The position numbers were made by a program, and so were the translations under genes. This document shows positions 63,955-64,000 of a stretch of DNA of 64,000 bases, one piece after another (positions within the stretch are counted from its first letter, which is position 1; every line of letters begins with the position of its first letter). The stretch is from Streptomyces avermitilis MA-4680 = NBRC 14893 (GTDB lineage: Bacteria > Actinomycetota > Actinomycetes > Streptomycetales > Streptomycetaceae). Location of the stretch: NCBI RefSeq assembly GCF_000009765.2, contig NC_003155.5, positions 7,006,001 to 7,070,000 of the forward strand, written 5' to 3'. The notes below the pieces were generated by a model. That model was not told the origin of the DNA, ran no database searches, and saw only the letters and a program-made list of their open reading frames with translations.

Positions 63955-64000
63955 TTGAAGTTCCAAACAATTCGGCGTGGGGCGGCAGTTGCCGCAATGA
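63955..64000 (+). CDS. Start of an exported protein (3' end outside window)
   Basis: TTG at 63955 has GGGGG 5 nt upstream and opens LKFQTIRRGAAVAAM, the beginning of a signal peptide. An ATG 12 nt earlier is in frame. Only 15 codons are visible, so the family cannot be named. Confidence 0.5.
   Translation, partial: MKFQTIRRGAAVAAM

Overview
The window is about 64 kb of a Streptomyces chromosome. It is very GC-rich, gene-dense, and makes heavy use of GTG/TTG starts and 4-nt ATGA/GTGA overlaps. The family content is streptomycete throughout (homodimeric aceE, DUF3052-AhpE, TerD arrays, DUF4383, DUF4097, SCO2321-like proteins). No rRNA or CRISPR array was seen. There is one tRNA, tRNA-Val(TAC).

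Layout. 1-3 kb: aceE (cut by the window edge) divergent from DUF3052 and an AhpE-type peroxiredoxin. 3-12.2 kb: a Ter stress locus with two near-identical TerD proteins, a TerC-like DUF475 membrane protein, two more TerD-superfamily proteins, then a biosynthetic block (CitE/HpcH-like lyase, one ORF joining a PRTase/TRSP protein to a StiP/PRTase_1-PELOTA protein, and a HAD phosphatase). 12.3-15.7 kb: small envelope or unknown genes. 16.0-19.4 kb: a decayed integrative element in tRNA-Val, bounded by a 58-bp repeat of the 3' half of the tRNA, with an integrase remnant and lower-GC cargo. 19.5-31.3 kb: a mixed region with PanE-like reductase, a frameshifted MBL-fold gene, DedA, DoxX, an FAD/NAD(P)-binding protein, a PhoD-like phosphatase, a secreted HNH protein, a 12-bp tandem repeat, a yybP-ykoY (Mn2+) riboswitch ahead of a TMEM165/GDT1 exporter, and a HAD hydrolase. 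31.5-41.6 kb: an MFS pump with a cytoplasmic winged-helix tail, two paralogous-domain proteins, FHA-like protein, O-methyltransferase, DUF2330, an MHS transporter and a truncated GT87.

41.9-45.3 kb and 53.5-57.4 kb form two blocks that share regulatory sites. They hold a CYP125-like P450, a steroid-type thiolase, an MBL hydrolase, an aldehyde dehydrogenase, a 3Fe-4S ferredoxin and a KstR-like TetR repressor. Four sites match the KstR operator pattern TnnAACnnGTTnnA, one perfectly and three at 7 of 8 fixed positions, in the promoter regions of these genes. A second palindrome, CTGAyGG...TCAG, recurs in two of the same intergenic regions. 46.7-53.5 kb: a cobalamin-riboswitch-controlled operon for an ECF uptake system (alpha/alpha-barrel surface protein, SCO2321-like protein, EcfT, fused EcfA-EcfA', EcfS). 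The S-component ORF carries a dispersed-repeat copy inserted in frame. 57.6-63.8 kb: a translationally coupled GT4 / SAM methyltransferase / prenyltransferase-like trio, a lipoprotein, a second methyltransferase and an Amidase_3 cell-wall hydrolase.

Assignments rest on reading motifs and family resemblance by eye; no database search was run.
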